Assembly: GCA_019637225.1 (NCBI GenBank)
Contig: JAHBWC010000010.1
Location: 1-64,000, forward strand
DNA: 64,000 bases
From: Labilithrix sp.
Lineage (GTDB): Bacteria; Myxococcota_A; Polyangia; Polyangiales; Polyangiaceae
Direction: 5' to 3'
Under the pieces are notes generated by a model, which made no database searches, was not told the origin of the DNA, and worked only from the letters and a program-made list of their open reading frames with translations. Both the position numbers and the translations under genes were made by a program. Shown one piece after another: positions 17,081-25,570 of this stretch (its first letter is position 1; each line of letters begins with the position of its first letter).

Positions 17081-18400
17081 ATGAGCCGAGCGAAGGCAGT
17101 GGTCGTGGCAGGACTCTCCGCGTGCATGCTGGTCGCGTGCATGGCGCCCGACTTCGAAGGCGACAGCTTTGGCGGTCGCGGCCGCTCCGCACCGAACTCG
17201 AAGAGCGACGCTGTCGAGTGCGGCGGCGCCACGACGGTCACGCCCGAGGACCCCGCGAAGTTCCCGAAGTGCGCGTGCGACGCCGGCGGCCAGGCGCGCT
17301 GCATCCCGAAGGACAAGCTGCCGAACGCCCTCGCGTCCCAGCTCGACGGCTGCAACGAGGGCGGCGCGGGCGTCTGCGTCCCCGACAAGCTCGTGAAGAG
17401 CGGCGGCGCGGCCCCGACCACCTGCAAGTCGGCGTTCGGCGAAGGCCGCTGCATGAGCCTCTGCGTCCCCGAGGTCGCGAAGAACGGCTCGCTCTTGAAC
17501 CGCGGCGAAGGCGACGTCTGCGCCGACGACGAGCGCTGCGTCCCCTGCAACAACCCCCTCAAGGGCGGCGAGCCCACCGGCGTCTGCGAGATCGGCAAGC
17601 CCCCGGCCGCGGAGTGCACCGGCTCGGACAGCGCGCCCGGAGGCGGCAACGCTCCCGCGCTCTCGTGCCCGTACAGCGGCCCGCCCGTCGTCGACGTGAC
17701 CACGTTCCCGGCCTGCGGCGACGGCGCGCGCTGCGTCCCGGCGAACCTCGTCCCCGCCAGCGCCGCCTCGCTCCTCAAGAGCTGCGACGGAGGCCTCTGC
17801 GCGCCGGAGAAGTCGATCGCCGCCGGCGGTCAGTACCTGCCGAAGACGTGCAAGTCGGTCGCGAGCGCCGAGGGCCGCTGCCTCAACGTGAACATCCCCG
17901 AGGTCGACAAGCAGAAGGCCTCGCTCCCGCAGGACGTCTGCGACTCCAACGAGCGCTGCACGCCGTGCTTCAGCCCGCTCGACGGCAAGGAGACCGGCGC
18001 CTGCAAGACGGTCTCATGCGACTCGGCGAAGCAGCCGGCGACGAAGTTCAAGGACTGCTGCATCGACAAGAGCGGCGTCGGTCGCGGCAAGTGCGTGCCG
18101 AAGGCGACGGTGCCCGCCTCGCAGCAGAGCAAGCTCGAGGACAAGGACGCGAACTGCGAGCAGGGCGCCGAGCTCTGCGCCCCGAACGAGAACCTCGATC
18201 CGACCTTCCGCGCGGCCCCCTGCACGGCCGACAACTTCTTCCAGGGCCAGTACACGGGCGTCTGCATCAGCGACTGCATCAAGCTGAGCTTCATCGAGAA
18301 CATCGGCACGTCGCGCGGCAACTGCCAGAAGGGGTTCACCTGCGCGCCCTGCGAGCGCAACGGCCAGCCGACGGGGGCGCCGGGTTGTCCCGGCACCTGA
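17081..18400 (+). CDS. Cys-rich lipoprotein with three tandem repeats
   Basis: From the ATG at 17081 the protein is 439 residues with a lipobox LVAC (MSRAKAVVVAGLSACMLVAC). The mature part consists of three diverged repeats of about 100-130 residues. Each begins with a cysteine-rich G-x-(A/G)-RC(I/V)P or GKCVPK element, continues through a GxxxCxP/CAPN element and TCKS or PCTA, and ends in a D/NxRC-x-PC or FTCAPC pair. There are more than 30 cysteines, so it is probably disulfide-bonded outside the cytoplasm. I recognise no enzyme motif. A binding or surface role is a guess from the architecture. Confidence 0.82.
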   Translation: MSRAKAVVVAGLSACMLVACMAPDFEGDSFGGRGRSAPNSKSDAVECGGATTVTPEDPAKFPKCACDAGGQARCIPKDKLPNALASQLDGCNEGGAGVCVPDKLVKSGGAAPTTCKSAFGEGRCMSLCVPEVAKNGSLLNRGEGDVCADDERCVPCNNPLKGGEPTGVCEIGKPPAAECTGSDSAPGGGNAPALSCPYSGPPVVDVTTFPACGDGARCVPANLVPASAASLLKSCDGGLCAPEKSIAAGGQYLPKTCKSVASAEGRCLNVNIPEVDKQKASLPQDVCDSNERCTPCFSPLDGKETGACKTVSCDSAKQPATKFKDCCIDKSGVGRGKCVPKATVPASQQSKLEDKDANCEQGAELCAPNENLDPTFRAAPCTADNFFQGQYTGVCISDCIKLSFIENIGTSRGNCQKGFTCAPCERNGQPTGAPGCPGT

Positions 18401-18489
18401 TCGTCTCGTCTCTCTCGTCCCCCGTTCCCTTCGGCCCGCTCCGCGTCACTTCGTTCCGCTTCGCAGCCGAGCCTTGTTAGAGTCGAATC

Positions 18490-20385
18490 GTGTACGGGCG
18501 CGTCTCCGTCGTCGGAGCCAAGACGTTCAGCCGTGACCTCGTCTGCCGGCCGGCGCTAGCGTCGGCCGTCACGGCGGCGATCGCGCTCGCGTCCGGCGCG
18601 GCGCGCGCGGGCGGGTTCGAGATTCCCGACAACGGCGCGCAGGCGATGGGTCGCGGCGCGGCCTTCGTCGCCAAGGCGAGCGACGGGTCGGCCATCTACC
18701 ACAACCCCGCGGGGCTCGCGCGCCAGCGGGGGACGCACCTCCTCGTCAACGGCAACATCTTCCTCCATTCGTACGAGTTCCAGCGCATCGGGACGTTCCC
18801 CGACGATCCGCAGGACCCGCAGACCCCGTGGGGGAACTCGCCCTATCCGCTGGTGAAGAACATCGCGGGGCCGTTCTTTGCGCCGTTCCTCGCGCTGACG
18901 ACCGACTTCGGATACTTCGATCGCCTCACGTTCGGCGCGGGCGTCTTCGGTCCTCCCGCCGTCGGAAACCGGACCTTCCCGCTCGGCGTCGCGGGCAAGC
19001 CGGCGGCGTCGCGCTACGACTTCGTGCAGTCGCGGTCGACGATCATCTACCCGACGCTCTCGGCCGGGTTCCGCCTCACGCGGTGGCTCGACATCGGCGT
19101 CTCCGGGCACGCCGTGCTGGCGAACTTCGACCAGACGACGATCTCGTATACCGACCTCGGCGCGGAGGTCTGCAAGGAGAACGAGGTCGACGGCGAGAAC
19201 AAGAAGGAGGACTTCCGCTGCGACTCGCGGAGCACGCTCCAGGCGAGCGGGACGTCGTTCGCCGCGACGCTCGGCGTGATGGCGCGCCCGTCGGCGTCGT
19301 TCGCGCTCGGCGCGTCGTTTCGTACGCCGACGAACATCAGCGCGAACGGTCTCGTCACGCCGACCGCCCCGCGCGTGCTCCCCGAGGGTCAGGACCTCGA
19401 GCCCGGCGCGGCGAACCTCGCCCTCCAGCTCCCCTGGGCGCTCCGCGTCGGCGGCCGCTACATCGGCATGGACGCCGACTTCGAGCTCTACGATCTCGAG
19501 CTCGACGTCACCTACGAGGGTTGGGGGTCGGCGCAGGCGATCGGTCCGATCGTGACCGTGCCCGACCTCGGCGTCTTCAAGGACGTCCAGACGATCGTCC
19601 AGCACGGCTACGGCAACACGATCGGCCTGCGCGCGGGCGGCGCGTACAACATCGACACCGGCGACGGCCTCGTGTCGGTGCGCGGCGGCGCGTACTTCGA
19701 CTCCTCGGCGACGGACTTCAAGAACACGCGGCTCGACTTCGACACGCTCGCGAAGGTCGCGGGCACGTTCGGCATCGGGTACAAGGTCGGCTCGTTCGGC
19801 GTCGACCTCGGCTACGCGGCGGTGGCGTCGATCCCGCGCACCGTCGGCACCGGTCAGGGCGACATCCGGCCGGTGAACGGCGCCGCGAACGGGCGCCCCG
19901 AGGGCTCGGACGGCGAGCTGCTCCCGGCGGTCAACGAGGGGAGCTACCGAGGCTTCACGCACATCGTGTCGCTCGGGATCTCGGTCTCGATCGACGGATT
20001 CTTCGGCCCGCCGCGGACCATCCGGTACGGCAACTCCTACGAGCCGAACTACGTGCCGCCGGGCGAGGAGCCCGAGGAGACCAAGCCGGTCGAGACCGAG
20101 AAGAAACCCGACGACGACGAGCGGGACGAAAAGGACAAGAAGGACGACTCGGAGCCCGAGGAGAAGCGGCCCGAGAAGAAGCCGCCGCCCAGCGACGAAA
20201 AGCCGGAGGTGAAGAGGCCGCCGAAGCCGCCGCCGAAGCCGCCGCCGCCGCCGGAGGACGACGAAGAAGAGGAAGAGGAGGAGGACGAGGAGCCCGAGGT
20301 GAAGAGGCCTCCGCCCCCGCCGCCCCCGAAGAAGGAAGAGAAGCCGCCGACCCGCCGCAAGGAGTGGTGGGAAGAGCCCGACTGA
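18490..20385 (+). CDS. FadL/OmpP1-type outer-membrane transport protein with acidic/Pro-rich C-terminal tail
   Basis: A GTG start gives 631 residues. After the signal peptide (ending GAARA) the mature N-terminus GGFEIPDNGAQAMGRGAAFV and then DGSAIYHNPAGLA are hallmarks of FadL-family barrels, where this segment plugs the channel and the NPAG motif is conserved. These porins take up long-chain fatty acids or other hydrophobic compounds. The barrel ends near residue 515. The last ~115 residues are low-complexity acidic, Lys and Pro repeats (for example PPKPPPKPPPPPEDDEEEEE), which is unusual because barrels normally end in an aromatic beta-strand. The tail could lie in the periplasm or bind peptidoglycan; this is speculation. 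Confidence 0.88.
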   Translation: MYGRVSVVGAKTFSRDLVCRPALASAVTAAIALASGAARAGGFEIPDNGAQAMGRGAAFVAKASDGSAIYHNPAGLARQRGTHLLVNGNIFLHSYEFQRIGTFPDDPQDPQTPWGNSPYPLVKNIAGPFFAPFLALTTDFGYFDRLTFGAGVFGPPAVGNRTFPLGVAGKPAASRYDFVQSRSTIIYPTLSAGFRLTRWLDIGVSGHAVLANFDQTTISYTDLGAEVCKENEVDGENKKEDFRCDSRSTLQASGTSFAATLGVMARPSASFALGASFRTPTNISANGLVTPTAPRVLPEGQDLEPGAANLALQLPWALRVGGRYIGMDADFELYDLELDVTYEGWGSAQAIGPIVTVPDLGVFKDVQTIVQHGYGNTIGLRAGGAYNIDTGDGLVSVRGGAYFDSSATDFKNTRLDFDTLAKVAGTFGIGYKVGSFGVDLGYAAVASIPRTVGTGQGDIRPVNGAANGRPEGSDGELLPAVNEGSYRGFTHIVSLGISVSIDGFFGPPRTIRYGNSYEPNYVPPGEEPEETKPVETEKKPDDDERDEKDKKDDSEPEEKRPEKKPPPSDEKPEVKRPPKPPPKPPPPPEDDEEEEEEEDEEPEVKRPPPPPPPKKEEKPPTRRKEWWEEPD

Positions 20386-20709
20386 AGAGGCGTCGCCGAG
20401 CGGGTGGCCGGGCGCCGGCGTCCGCGGTGGGTTCAGCCTTGCGCGGGGCCGGCTCCAGCGGTAGATGCGCCGGGCCGTGGGGGCTCGGGGGGTTGCTCTT
20501 TCCATGCCGCGTCCCCGTGGGCTCCCCGTTCGGGATGGCGCGCCACCGTCCGTCAACAAGCTGACGAAGGCGCTCCCACTCGAAAACTTCTTCTTGATAT
20601 CGAGTACTTGGTGCCGCGCCCGCTGAGCACGTCGCTTGCATAGGCGCCAATCGTCGTCGGCCGAGGCCTCGACCGATCGATCCCCTCATCGTCTGTTCCG
20701 GAGCCCGAA
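20386..20709. other. Intergenic region
   Basis: This 324-base stretch between two same-strand membrane-protein genes shows no supported gene. An AT-richer patch at about 20578-20612 (around TTCTTGATATCGAG) is a possible promoter area for the downstream gene. No hairpin with a T-run follows the FadL-like gene. Confidence 0.5.
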
Positions 20710-21960
20710 ATGAAGCGTTCGTCCTGTCTGTCGGCGTTGCTGGTTGGCCTGTCGCTGACCACCGCCTCCGCAGCCCTTGCGGCTCCGCCGACCGCGACCG
20801 ACAAGCAGCCCGTCAAGCGGGTCGCTCAGGCGCAGGATCCCTCGAGCGACACGACGGCGGCGAGCGGGAACAGCCCGACGACGCAGCCGGCCGTCAGCGT
20901 CGGCACCAGCCCGACGACGACGCCGGCCAAGGACACCCCCGCCGAGTCGGAGCCGGAGCCGGCGGCGAAGCCCGCTCCGCGTCCGTTCGCGGGCTCGGCG
21001 CTCTACACCCAGAACAGCATGACGACCAACACGGTGTTCCGGGGACAGACGCAGTCTCCCAACCCGACGGTCGAGAGCAACCTGTTCATCCTTCCGCGCT
21101 ACGCGTTCAACGACGCGCTTCAGCTCCGCGGTCGCGTCATCATCAACTACGAGTACACGAACAGCGACACGACGACGTACCGCAACGAGCCGCTGCTCAG
21201 CGACACGACGCTCTCGCTCTTCTACCGCAAGCTCCCGAAGCTGCCGCTCGGCGTCATCCCCAACCTCGCGCTCAACGTCGCGGTGCCGACGTCGAAGCTG
21301 TCGCGCTCGCGCACGATGCTGGCCACGCCCGGCGCGACGCTCCAGCTCGTTCGACCGTTCGAGCACATCCTCGGCGGCGAGGGCATGCTCTTCGGCAGCA
21401 TCATCTACTCGCACCCGATCTACGAGTCGCGAAACCCGGTGGTCGTCGATCCGCGGCCGGCGGGCGCCTTCTCCTGCGTCGGCGGCGGCAACTGCTCGGA
21501 CCTCCTCTCCGGGACGATGAACCCGTCGGACACGCTCTCGTACTTCCTCCTCTTCGAGGTGGAGTGGGGGCACTTCAGCCCGGCGATCTACTACCTCGGC
21601 GCGACCCAGTGGGCGTACCAGCCCCAGGAGGTCCGCAACCCCGTCGACGGCACGCCCGTCGGACGCCCCGAGGGCTTCGAGCCGACCAGCGTTCGCCAGA
21701 CGCACTACTTCAGCGCGTGGCTCGACTACAACTTCAACTCGTGGTTCACGGGTGAGGTCGGCTACTGGAACTCGACGACCGCGCTCAACGGCGCGGGCCA
21801 GCGGGCCAACCCCATCTTCAGCCAGTACGCCGACACGCGCGTCTACCTCGGCGCGAGCATCCAGCTCGACAACCTCGTCAAGGCCATCCAGGGCGGCGAC
21901 CACGGCGAGGCCGGCATCGTCCGCGCGAAGAACACCAAGCAGCCGATGTGGAACTTCTGA
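20710..21960 (+). CDS. Putative outer-membrane beta-barrel protein
   Basis: The 416-residue protein starts with a clear signal peptide (MKRSSCLSALLVGLSLTTAS... ALA|APP). A Thr/Ser/Pro-rich spacer (residues 27-95) is followed by alternating hydrophobic/polar strands with many Tyr and Trp residues. It ends in ...KQPMWNF, a C-terminal Phe preceded by alternating residues as in barrels recognised by the BAM machinery. I recognise no named family. The gene is monocistronic, with its own terminator immediately downstream. Confidence 0.75.
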   Translation: MKRSSCLSALLVGLSLTTASAALAAPPTATDKQPVKRVAQAQDPSSDTTAASGNSPTTQPAVSVGTSPTTTPAKDTPAESEPEPAAKPAPRPFAGSALYTQNSMTTNTVFRGQTQSPNPTVESNLFILPRYAFNDALQLRGRVIINYEYTNSDTTTYRNEPLLSDTTLSLFYRKLPKLPLGVIPNLALNVAVPTSKLSRSRTMLATPGATLQLVRPFEHILGGEGMLFGSIIYSHPIYESRNPVVVDPRPAGAFSCVGGGNCSDLLSGTMNPSDTLSYFLLFEVEWGHFSPAIYYLGATQWAYQPQEVRNPVDGTPVGRPEGFEPTSVRQTHYFSAWLDYNFNSWFTGEVGYWNSTTALNGAGQRANPIFSQYADTRVYLGASIQLDNLVKAIQGGDHGEAGIVRAKNTKQPMWNF

Positions 21961-21991
21961 GCTCGTAGCTCGTCCTCATCGAGCCTCGCAA

Positions 21992-22024
21992 GGGAGCGAC
22001 GTTCGCGTCGCTCCCTTTTTTCTT
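21992..22024 (+). terminator. Rho-independent terminator
   Basis: GGGAGCGACG and CGTCGCTCCC form a perfect 10-bp stem around the stable tetraloop TTCG, followed by TTTTTTCTT. It lies 32 bases after the stop of the barrel gene. It is the clearest intrinsic terminator in the window, since the others lack a T-run. Confidence 0.93.
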
Positions 22025-22276
22025 GGGCACGTGCGGTGCGCCGTTCACGTGTCGCGCCGCGCGAACCCTTCGCGGAAGGTCAGCGCGCGCGAGCGACCCG
22101 CGTCGCGCGTGGCGCGGGTCGCGCGGACAAGGAAAAAGCCGGGGCGGCGCCTCGCGAGCGGCCTCGCGCGGGCGGCCTCGCCGGCGCGAGCTCGCGCGCG
22201 CCGCACAAAACGAAGGCGGGAGCGGCCTCGCGTGAGGCGCTCCCGCCGACGAGGCCGCTCGGGCGGCCGGCGCCGA
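22025..22276. other. Intergenic region between convergent genes
   Basis: About 250 bases lie between the terminator and the stop of the minus-strand HEAT gene. The sequence is rich in CGCGAGC-like words. I see no gene, repeat array or second terminator with a T-run. Confidence 0.5.
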
Positions 22277-23236
22277 TCAGCGGATCGGGTTGGCCGCGAA
22301 GCGACGCTCGAGCTCGTCGAGCGCGGCCGCGATGTCGGTCGAGGCGCCCTTTCGGGCGACGGCGATGAGCGACGGCGTGCTCGGATCGTCGATGACGAGG
22401 AGCGCCTTGGCCGCCTGCTCGCGGACGTCGGCGCCGAAGCGGACGTACGCGTCGACGAGGGCGCTCGCGGCGATTCCGCGCGTCGCCGAGGCCTCGCGCT
22501 GGTCCGAGAGGGTCTTCCACGCCCAGGAGTTGCCGACGCCGCCGAGCGACTTCGCGACGACGCGCGCCGTCTCGTTGTCGGGGTTCTGCTGGAGGCGCTT
22601 CGCGAGGAAGCGCGCAGCGCTCTCGCGGCGGGCGTCGTGCATCCCGGAGAGGATCGCGCGCTCGCGCTCGTTGCCGGCGTCCGAGGTCTTCGCCTTGAGC
22701 GCCGCCGCGGTGAGGATGCCGAGCGACTCGTCCGTGCCGATCCGCGCGAGGCCTTGCGCCGAGACGCGGACGGTCTTGTCGTCGCGGCCGACCTCGAGCA
22801 GCTTCGCGAGGACCGGGATGGCGCGCGGGTCGCGGATCGTCCCGACGGCCTCGATCAGGCCGAGGCGCAGCGCGGCCGCCGCGCTCGGCGGGAGGTCCGC
22901 GGGGGCGTGCGAGTCGAACACGAGCGCCTCGAGCATCGGGTAGAGCGCGCGGTTGCCGAGCGGCTTGAAGTGCATCGTCAGCGGCACGCCCTGCGTCCGC
23001 GCGTTCGCGTCGAGCTCCTTGGCCTGTGCCGCCACGCTGGCGACGGCCTTGAAGAGCTCCGGCACCGTGGTGCGCGCCTTCTCGATCTCCGACCGAAGCT
23101 CGCTCTGCGTCGCCGCGGGGAGCGCGCTCGCGTCGAGGCCGGCGCCGGCCGCGGAGGCTTCGGTGCTCATGCCGAGCAGCGCGAGGGAGAGGGCGACGCC
23201 AACGAAGGACTTCCGTGCAATGTTCATGGTCTTCAT
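22277..23236 (-). CDS. Exported HEAT-repeat protein coupled to the PAD gene
   Basis: The ATG at 23236 overlaps the stop of the upstream deiminase gene (ATGA, 23233-23236), so translation is probably coupled; a second ATG at 23227 is an alternative. The 319-residue protein has a signal peptide (ALLGMSTEASAAGA) and then alpha-helical repeats of the HEAT type, seen in phrases such as LIEAVGTIRDPRAIPVLAKLLEVG, VSAQGLARIGTDESLGILTAAAL and AKALLVIDDPSTPSLIAVA. HEAT solenoids bind proteins, so it may be a partner, scaffold or inhibitor of the deiminase or its targets. That link rests on gene context alone. Confidence 0.82.
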   Translation of the reverse strand: MKTMNIARKSFVGVALSLALLGMSTEASAAGAGLDASALPAATQSELRSEIEKARTTVPELFKAVASVAAQAKELDANARTQGVPLTMHFKPLGNRALYPMLEALVFDSHAPADLPPSAAAALRLGLIEAVGTIRDPRAIPVLAKLLEVGRDDKTVRVSAQGLARIGTDESLGILTAAALKAKTSDAGNERERAILSGMHDARRESAARFLAKRLQQNPDNETARVVAKSLGGVGNSWAWKTLSDQREASATRGIAASALVDAYVRFGADVREQAAKALLVIDDPSTPSLIAVARKGASTDIAAALDELERRFAANPIR

Positions 23237-25122
23237 CGTCCGCTCTCCCACCACTTGGCCTGAGGGATTTGCCTGGTCGCGTTCGTACCGCAGTGAACCT
23301 CGCCGAGCTGCCGGTGATACGTGTCCCAGTTCTCGGCGAAGTGCACCGTGATGTTGTACGGCGCGAGCGCCGAGCTCATCGCCTGCTTGAAGATGTCCTG
23401 CCCGCCGATCGTCGGTCCGTGCGGGTTCGGCGACACGAAGCGCGTGTTCGAGATGTAGATGCCGTTCACCATGCCCGGCTGGTACGCGACGGACGCGCCG
23501 TTGAGGTCGTGGTGGAGGAACGGGACCTTGACGATCTCCGCGTTGGTGAGGCCGGTCTCGTCCTTGATGATCTTGACCTGCGCGTCGACCTCGATGATCG
23601 CCTCGGCGTTGGCGGCCATCACGTCGGTGTCGGCGAGGACCTGGTTGATCGTCACCTGTGCGGAGCCGCCGTTCGTCCAGAACTTGCCGACGTGGAGAGG
23701 CGTGTTGCCCTGCCCCGCGTTCGCGCGCGTCTGGAACATCGAGCGCGCCATCGCCGCGTCGTTGACGAGCATCACCCAGCCGCGCGCGTTGTTCGCCTTC
23801 ACGAACGACACGGTCTCGTCGATGTGTCCGACGACGAGCCACGACGTGTCGACGTAGATGGGCGGCTGGACCTTCTGCGCCTCCATCATCTTGGCGAACG
23901 ACGTGTCGGGGAACATGATGTTGCTCGAGCCGCGGATGACGCGCCCGAGCGGGTAGCTCTTGCCGTTGAACGTGTACGGCGGGACGGTCTCGAGGTTGCC
24001 GAACGAGTTGAGCGAGTCGCTGCCGCGTTCCCGCTGCGAGCGCGAGCCCATCGGGTTGAACTGCTGGATGCCGGCGGTGTCCTTGCCGCGCTGGGCCCAG
24101 ACGACGGCGCCCGCGGGGCGCAGCGGGTTCGTCGTGCTCGCGCTGTAGACGTTGGCCGAGCGGATGTTGACGCGGATGACGTGCTGCTTGCCGCCCGCCG
24201 CCGGCATCGACATGAAGCCGGTCTCGAAATAGTCCTGGTTCCACGAGTCTTGCGTGTTCACGCCGCGCACCGCGGGGAGCCCCGCGGCGGTGAGGGCGGT
24301 GGCGAGATCCGCGCGCATCGCCTGGTTGCCGGCGTTGTTGAAGACCGAGACCCACGTCTGCTCGACCGGGAGCAGGTGGTGGTACGTGAGGAGCGGCGCG
24401 ACGCGCATCCGGACCTCGTCCGACTTCGTCTTGCCGTCCGCTTCGACCTTCAGCGTCAGGTCGACGAAGCCGTCCCACTCCGCCGGATCGCGGACGATGT
24501 CTTTGCCCTCGATCGCGAGCTCGATGCCGCTCTTCACCTCGGACGCGCTGAGCGTCATGCCGCTCTCGACGACCGTGAACGACGCGCCCTTCACCTTGAA
24601 GAGGCGAACGTTGTCCCCCGCGGTCCACGTGATGGTCGCCGAGGCGTTCGACGGGGCGTCGGCCCACGGCTTGGTCTTCAGGCGCGCGAGGTCGAGCGCG
24701 TCGTCTGCGCCGTTGACCTCGTCGTCGGCGGCGTCGTTGCAGCTCGCCACCTGGCTGTCGTTGAGGTTCGAGCTGCACGCGAGCGCGTCGTCGTCGATGT
24801 TCGCGAGGAAGACGGCGCCGTGCTTGGCGCCCCAGAGGTCTTCGCCGTCGTCGTCGGCCTTGCCGTCGAACGAGACGACGCCGTCGCGGTTCGTGTCGGC
24901 GCGGAGGTCCGCCACGATGCCACCCGGCGGCTCGTCGACGTCCTCGCCGTCCGGATCTTCCGAGGGGTCGTCGGTGCCAGGGCCCTTCTCCCCCGTCCCG
25001 GTGCCTTCGCCCGACGGATCGTCAGCGGGCGGCGTGCCGTTCGAGTCGGCGGGCACCGTCTCCACGCCGCACGCGACGAGGAAGAGGGCGCTGATCAGGA
25101 AGATTCGGGGGACACGCCTCAT
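23233..25122 (-). CDS. Lipoprotein protein-arginine deiminase (PAD family)
   Basis: The ATG at 25122 gives MRRVPRIFLISALFLVAC (lipobox Cys18) and 629 residues. A Gly/Asp/Pro linker (20-70) precedes a domain starting DTNRDGVVSFDGKADDD, like the Ca-binding middle domain of animal PADs. The C-terminal catalytic domain carries all four PAD active-site residues in family context: D297 (DSWNQDYFETGF), H433 and D435 (WLVVGHIDETVSF) and C611 (LGEVHCGTNATR). Further PAD-like signatures are SLNSFGNLETVPPYTFNG, SYPLGRVIRGSS and the terminal KWW. PADs convert protein arginine to citrulline using Ca2+. Here the enzyme would sit outside the cytoplasm, so targets may be envelope, host or prey proteins. A HEAT-repeat gene overlaps its stop codon. 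Confidence 0.93.
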   Translation of the reverse strand: MRRVPRIFLISALFLVACGVETVPADSNGTPPADDPSGEGTGTGEKGPGTDDPSEDPDGEDVDEPPGGIVADLRADTNRDGVVSFDGKADDDGEDLWGAKHGAVFLANIDDDALACSSNLNDSQVASCNDAADDEVNGADDALDLARLKTKPWADAPSNASATITWTAGDNVRLFKVKGASFTVVESGMTLSASEVKSGIELAIEGKDIVRDPAEWDGFVDLTLKVEADGKTKSDEVRMRVAPLLTYHHLLPVEQTWVSVFNNAGNQAMRADLATALTAAGLPAVRGVNTQDSWNQDYFETGFMSMPAAGGKQHVIRVNIRSANVYSASTTNPLRPAGAVVWAQRGKDTAGIQQFNPMGSRSQRERGSDSLNSFGNLETVPPYTFNGKSYPLGRVIRGSSNIMFPDTSFAKMMEAQKVQPPIYVDTSWLVVGHIDETVSFVKANNARGWVMLVNDAAMARSMFQTRANAGQGNTPLHVGKFWTNGGSAQVTINQVLADTDVMAANAEAIIEVDAQVKIIKDETGLTNAEIVKVPFLHHDLNGASVAYQPGMVNGIYISNTRFVSPNPHGPTIGGQDIFKQAMSSALAPYNITVHFAENWDTYHRQLGEVHCGTNATRQIPQAKWWESGR

Positions 25123-25570
25123 GAAGTTTGCTCCGCTGAGGATCGATGGGCTGCGCCGCGGTCCGAGTACCGGCGGCGGGTAGCGCCCTGACGAGTGCGA
25201 ACGGTCGCGATGTCGAGCGTCGGGCGAGCTCGGTGCCACTGTGCGCATACGGCGTACGTTGTGGACGCGCCGACTCTAGCAGGCGAGGGCGCGTCGACAA
25301 GGACGGCTCAGCCGATCCCGGGCCCGTTTCGTCGGTTGCGGCTCGGCGTCGGGATGAGGAGGGCGCAAACCGAAGATAGGTAATTGAATATCAATTGGTT
25401 TTTGGGAATTGGCCCGTCGCGGCGGCGTCCACCCTCGGGCGTGGTCCTGGCAGGGCGAAATGCCCGAAAGATCCGGCGTGCGCGGCCTCGGACTCAGCCG
25501 CCAGGAGAGCATCAAACTCAGCTTTTCTTTGTTGTTCTCACGGTTTAGGTCGCAATGCTAAGCAGCGCTC
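25123..25570. other. Divergent promoter region with AT-rich island
   Basis: These 448 bases separate the PAD gene (minus) from the first IgGFc-binding-like lipoprotein gene (plus). An AT-rich island at about 25376-25412 and a T-rich stretch at 25520-25550 stand out against the GC-rich background and probably mark promoter DNA. I see no gene. Confidence 0.55.
25382..25396. promoter_or_regulatory. AATTGA-ATA-TCAATT inverted repeat
   Basis: A perfect 6-bp inverted repeat around a 3-base spacer lies in the AT-rich island of the divergent region, 260 bases before the PAD start and 175 before the plus-strand lipoprotein start. It resembles a dimeric regulator site. Because it is AT-rich in a ~70% GC genome, chance occurrence is less likely than for GC-rich palindromes. 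Confidence 0.4.

Noticed and set aside
20049..20360. Poly-Ser/Gly frame on the minus strand
   Set aside because: It is the antisense of the FadL-like acidic/Pro tail; the Ser runs come from GAA/GAG repeats read in reverse.
23237..24778. Long N-terminal extension of the HEAT gene frame through the PAD gene
   Set aside because: The extension lies on the PAD coding strand in another frame and looks non-coding; the ATG at 23236 is followed by a signal peptide.
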